7,208 nucleotides of DNA. Source: Gammaproteobacteria bacterium. GTDB lineage: Bacteria; Pseudomonadota; Gammaproteobacteria; GCA-001735895. The notes beneath the pieces were generated by a model. It did not search any database, was not told the origin of the DNA, and was given only the letters and a program-made list of their open reading frames with translations. The position numbers and the translations under genes are program-made. Every line of letters begins with the position of its first letter. Position 1 is the stretch's first letter. Shown one piece after another: positions 6,065 to 7,208 of the stretch. The stretch covers positions 1-7,208 of the forward strand of contig WGBK01000160.1 in NCBI GenBank assembly GCA_015494335.1. Reading direction: 5' to 3'.

Positions 6065-6117
6065 CGTGATTCCGGATTCCCTGTCCGCGATCATTCTTAT
6101 TCTTTTTAGGTAACTCC

Positions 6118-7208
6118 ATGTCAGAAAATTTTGCCGAACTGTTTGAGGAAAGCATTGCTCAGACCAACATGCGCGTGGGCGAGATCATCACCGCGGAAGT
6201 GGTCGATATCAACCGCGATGTCGTCATCGTCAATGCCGGACTGAAGTCCGAGGGCGTGATCCCGATCGAGCAGTTCCTCGACGAGAACGGCGAGCTGGAA
6301 GTCAAGATCGGCGACCAGGTCGAAGTGGCTCTCGAAGCCATCGAAGACGGTTACGGCGAAACCCGCCTGTCCCGCGAAAAGGCCAAGCGTGCCCGTGCCT
6401 GGGCCCGCCTCGAACAGGCCCTGGAAAACGACGAGATCGTCACCGGCCGCATTACCGGCAAGGTCAAGGGTGGCTTCACCGTCGATATCGGCGACATTCG
6501 CGCCTTCCTGCCTGGTTCCCTGGTCGATGTCCGCCCCGTTCGCGACACCACCTACCTCGAGGACAAGGACCTGGAGTTCAAGATCATCAAGCTGGACCAG
6601 AAGCGCAACAATGTCGTGGTTTCCCGCCGGGCCGTGGTCGAGCAGGAATTCAGCGAGGAACGCGAGAAGCTGCTCGAGTCGCTGAAGGAAGGCATGGTGA
6701 TCAAGGCCATTGTCAAGAATCTCACCGATTACGGTGCCTTCCTCGACCTGGGCGGCATCGACGGTCTGCTGCATATCACCGACATGGCCTGGAAGCGCGT
6801 CAAGCATCCCTCCGAAGTGGTCGAGATCGGCCAGGAGATCGATGTCGTCGTGCTCAAGTTCGACCGCGAGAAGAACCGCGTCTCCCTCGGCCTCAAGCAA
6901 CTGGGCGACGATCCCTGGGTCAACATCACCCGTCGTTACCCGGAAGGGTCGCGCCTGTTCGGCCGCGTCAGCAACATCACCGATTACGGCTGCTTCGTCG
7001 AGATCGAGGATGGTGTCGAGGGCCTGGTGCATGTCTCCGAGATGGACTGGACCAACAAGAACGTCAACCCCAACAAGGTGGTCAACCTGGGCGACGAGGT
7101 CGAGGTCATGATCCTCGAGATCGATGAGGACCGCCGGCGCATCTCCCTGGGCATGAAGCAGTGCATGCCGAATCCCTGGGACGAGTTCGCGGCCAGCCAC
7201 AACAAGGG
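6118..7208 (+). CDS. rpsA: 30S ribosomal protein S1, 5' part (3' end outside window)
   Basis: RNA-binding ribosomal protein that docks mRNA on the small subunit and assists initiation on structured or weak-Shine-Dalgarno messages. The frame is open from ATG 6118 to the right edge, giving 363 residues of an expected 550-560. Four S1 (OB-fold) repeats are visible, at about 21-87, 105-171, 192-260 and 277-347. The first two are the divergent ribosome-binding pair. The third and fourth carry the typical TDYGAFLDLGGIDGLLHITD and TDYGCFVEIEDGVEGLVHVSE cores. The window ends in NPWDEFAASHNK, the linker just before repeat five. The N-terminus MSENFAELFEESI is typical of the family. The first 15 or so codons are clearly more AT-rich than the rest of the gene, which keeps the start region unstructured. 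Autoregulation by S1 through the leader is likely by family knowledge. Confidence 0.98.
   Translation, partial: MSENFAELFEESIAQTNMRVGEIITAEVVDINRDVVIVNAGLKSEGVIPIEQFLDENGELEVKIGDQVEVALEAIEDGYGETRLSREKAKRARAWARLEQALENDEIVTGRITGKVKGGFTVDIGDIRAFLPGSLVDVRPVRDTTYLEDKDLEFKIIKLDQKRNNVVVSRRAVVEQEFSEEREKLLESLKEGMVIKAIVKNLTDYGAFLDLGGIDGLLHITDMAWKRVKHPSEVVEIGQEIDVVVLKFDREKNRVSLGLKQLGDDPWVNITRRYPEGSRLFGRVSNITDYGCFVEIEDGVEGLVHVSEMDWTNKNVNPNKVVNLGDEVEVMILEIDEDRRRISLGMKQCMPNPWDEFAASHNK

Larger units (their letters stand above)
5995..6117 (+). promoter_or_regulatory. rpsA mRNA leader with three potential hairpins
   Basis: This is the only intergenic stretch of any size in the window. It holds three short potential hairpins. 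The first pairs GGGG 6029-6032 with CCCC 6039-6042. The second pairs GTTC 6052-6055 with GAAC 6061-6064. The third pairs CGGAT 6073-6077 with GTCCG 6083-6087, including a G-U pair. A pyrimidine- and AT-rich segment (6091-6107) follows, and then a weak ribosome site AGG 6108-6110 seven bases before ATG 6118. Gammaproteobacterial rpsA leaders are known for hairpins separated by AU-rich single strands, a poor Shine-Dalgarno sequence and autogenous repression by S1. The layout here fits that pattern, but pairing was judged by eye. Confidence 0.5.

Noticed and set aside
6068..6080. Short direct repeat GATTCC-G-GATTCC in the rpsA leader
   Set aside because: A six-base repeat is too short to support a separate feature. 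One copy takes part in the third potential hairpin, so it is noted only as part of the leader.
6121..7200. 359-codon open frame on the minus strand covering all visible rpsA
   Set aside because: It is a shadow of rpsA codon bias (GAN/GTN/CTN codons read backwards as Leu, Asp and Val). It has no independent evidence.

Overview
The window is ordinary, densely packed chromosomal DNA from a GC-rich bacterium. It is most likely a non-enteric gammaproteobacterium. The evidence is the protein sequences, the fused chorismate mutase-prephenate dehydratase, and the gene order ending in cmk-rpsA. I cannot place it more precisely from sequence alone. All genes lie on the + strand. There are no mobile elements, CRISPR arrays, tRNA or rRNA genes, and there is no sign of recent transfer.

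Layout: (1) 2-820, the 3' three quarters of serC (phosphoserine aminotransferase). (2) 826-1989, a short ACT-domain D-3-phosphoglycerate dehydrogenase (serA type). (3) 1990-3078, pheA (chorismate mutase-prephenate dehydratase). (4) 3075-3953, tyrA (prephenate/arogenate dehydrogenase). (5) 3965-5305, aroA (EPSP synthase with class II-type motifs). (6) 5302-5994, cmk (CMP kinase). (7) A 123-base leader. (8) From 6118 off the right edge, rpsA (ribosomal protein S1), with four of the expected six S1 repeats present. Junctions are stop/start overlaps or gaps of at most 11 bases up to the end of cmk, so 2-5994 looks like a single transcription unit with coupled translation.

Function: serC and the serA-type gene supply two of the three steps from 3-phosphoglycerate to serine. 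SerC also serves pyridoxal phosphate synthesis in many proteobacteria. aroA makes EPSP, the precursor of chorismate, and pheA and tyrA then divide chorismate-derived prephenate between phenylalanine and tyrosine. cmk and rpsA serve nucleotide metabolism and translation. This is a variant of the known gammaproteobacterial mixed-function supraoperon (serC-pheA-hisC-tyrA-aroA-cmk-rpsA in pseudomonads). It has a serA-type gene inserted, no hisC-type aminotransferase, and separate tyrA and aroA genes.

I found no undescribed system. The points most worth a second look are the EPSP synthase with class II motifs but Gly at the glyphosate-determining position, the dehydrogenase lacking the usual catalytic-Glu loop, a well-formed sigma-70-like promoter inside cmk that probably drives rpsA, and a structured rpsA leader containing a perfect 13-base palindrome.
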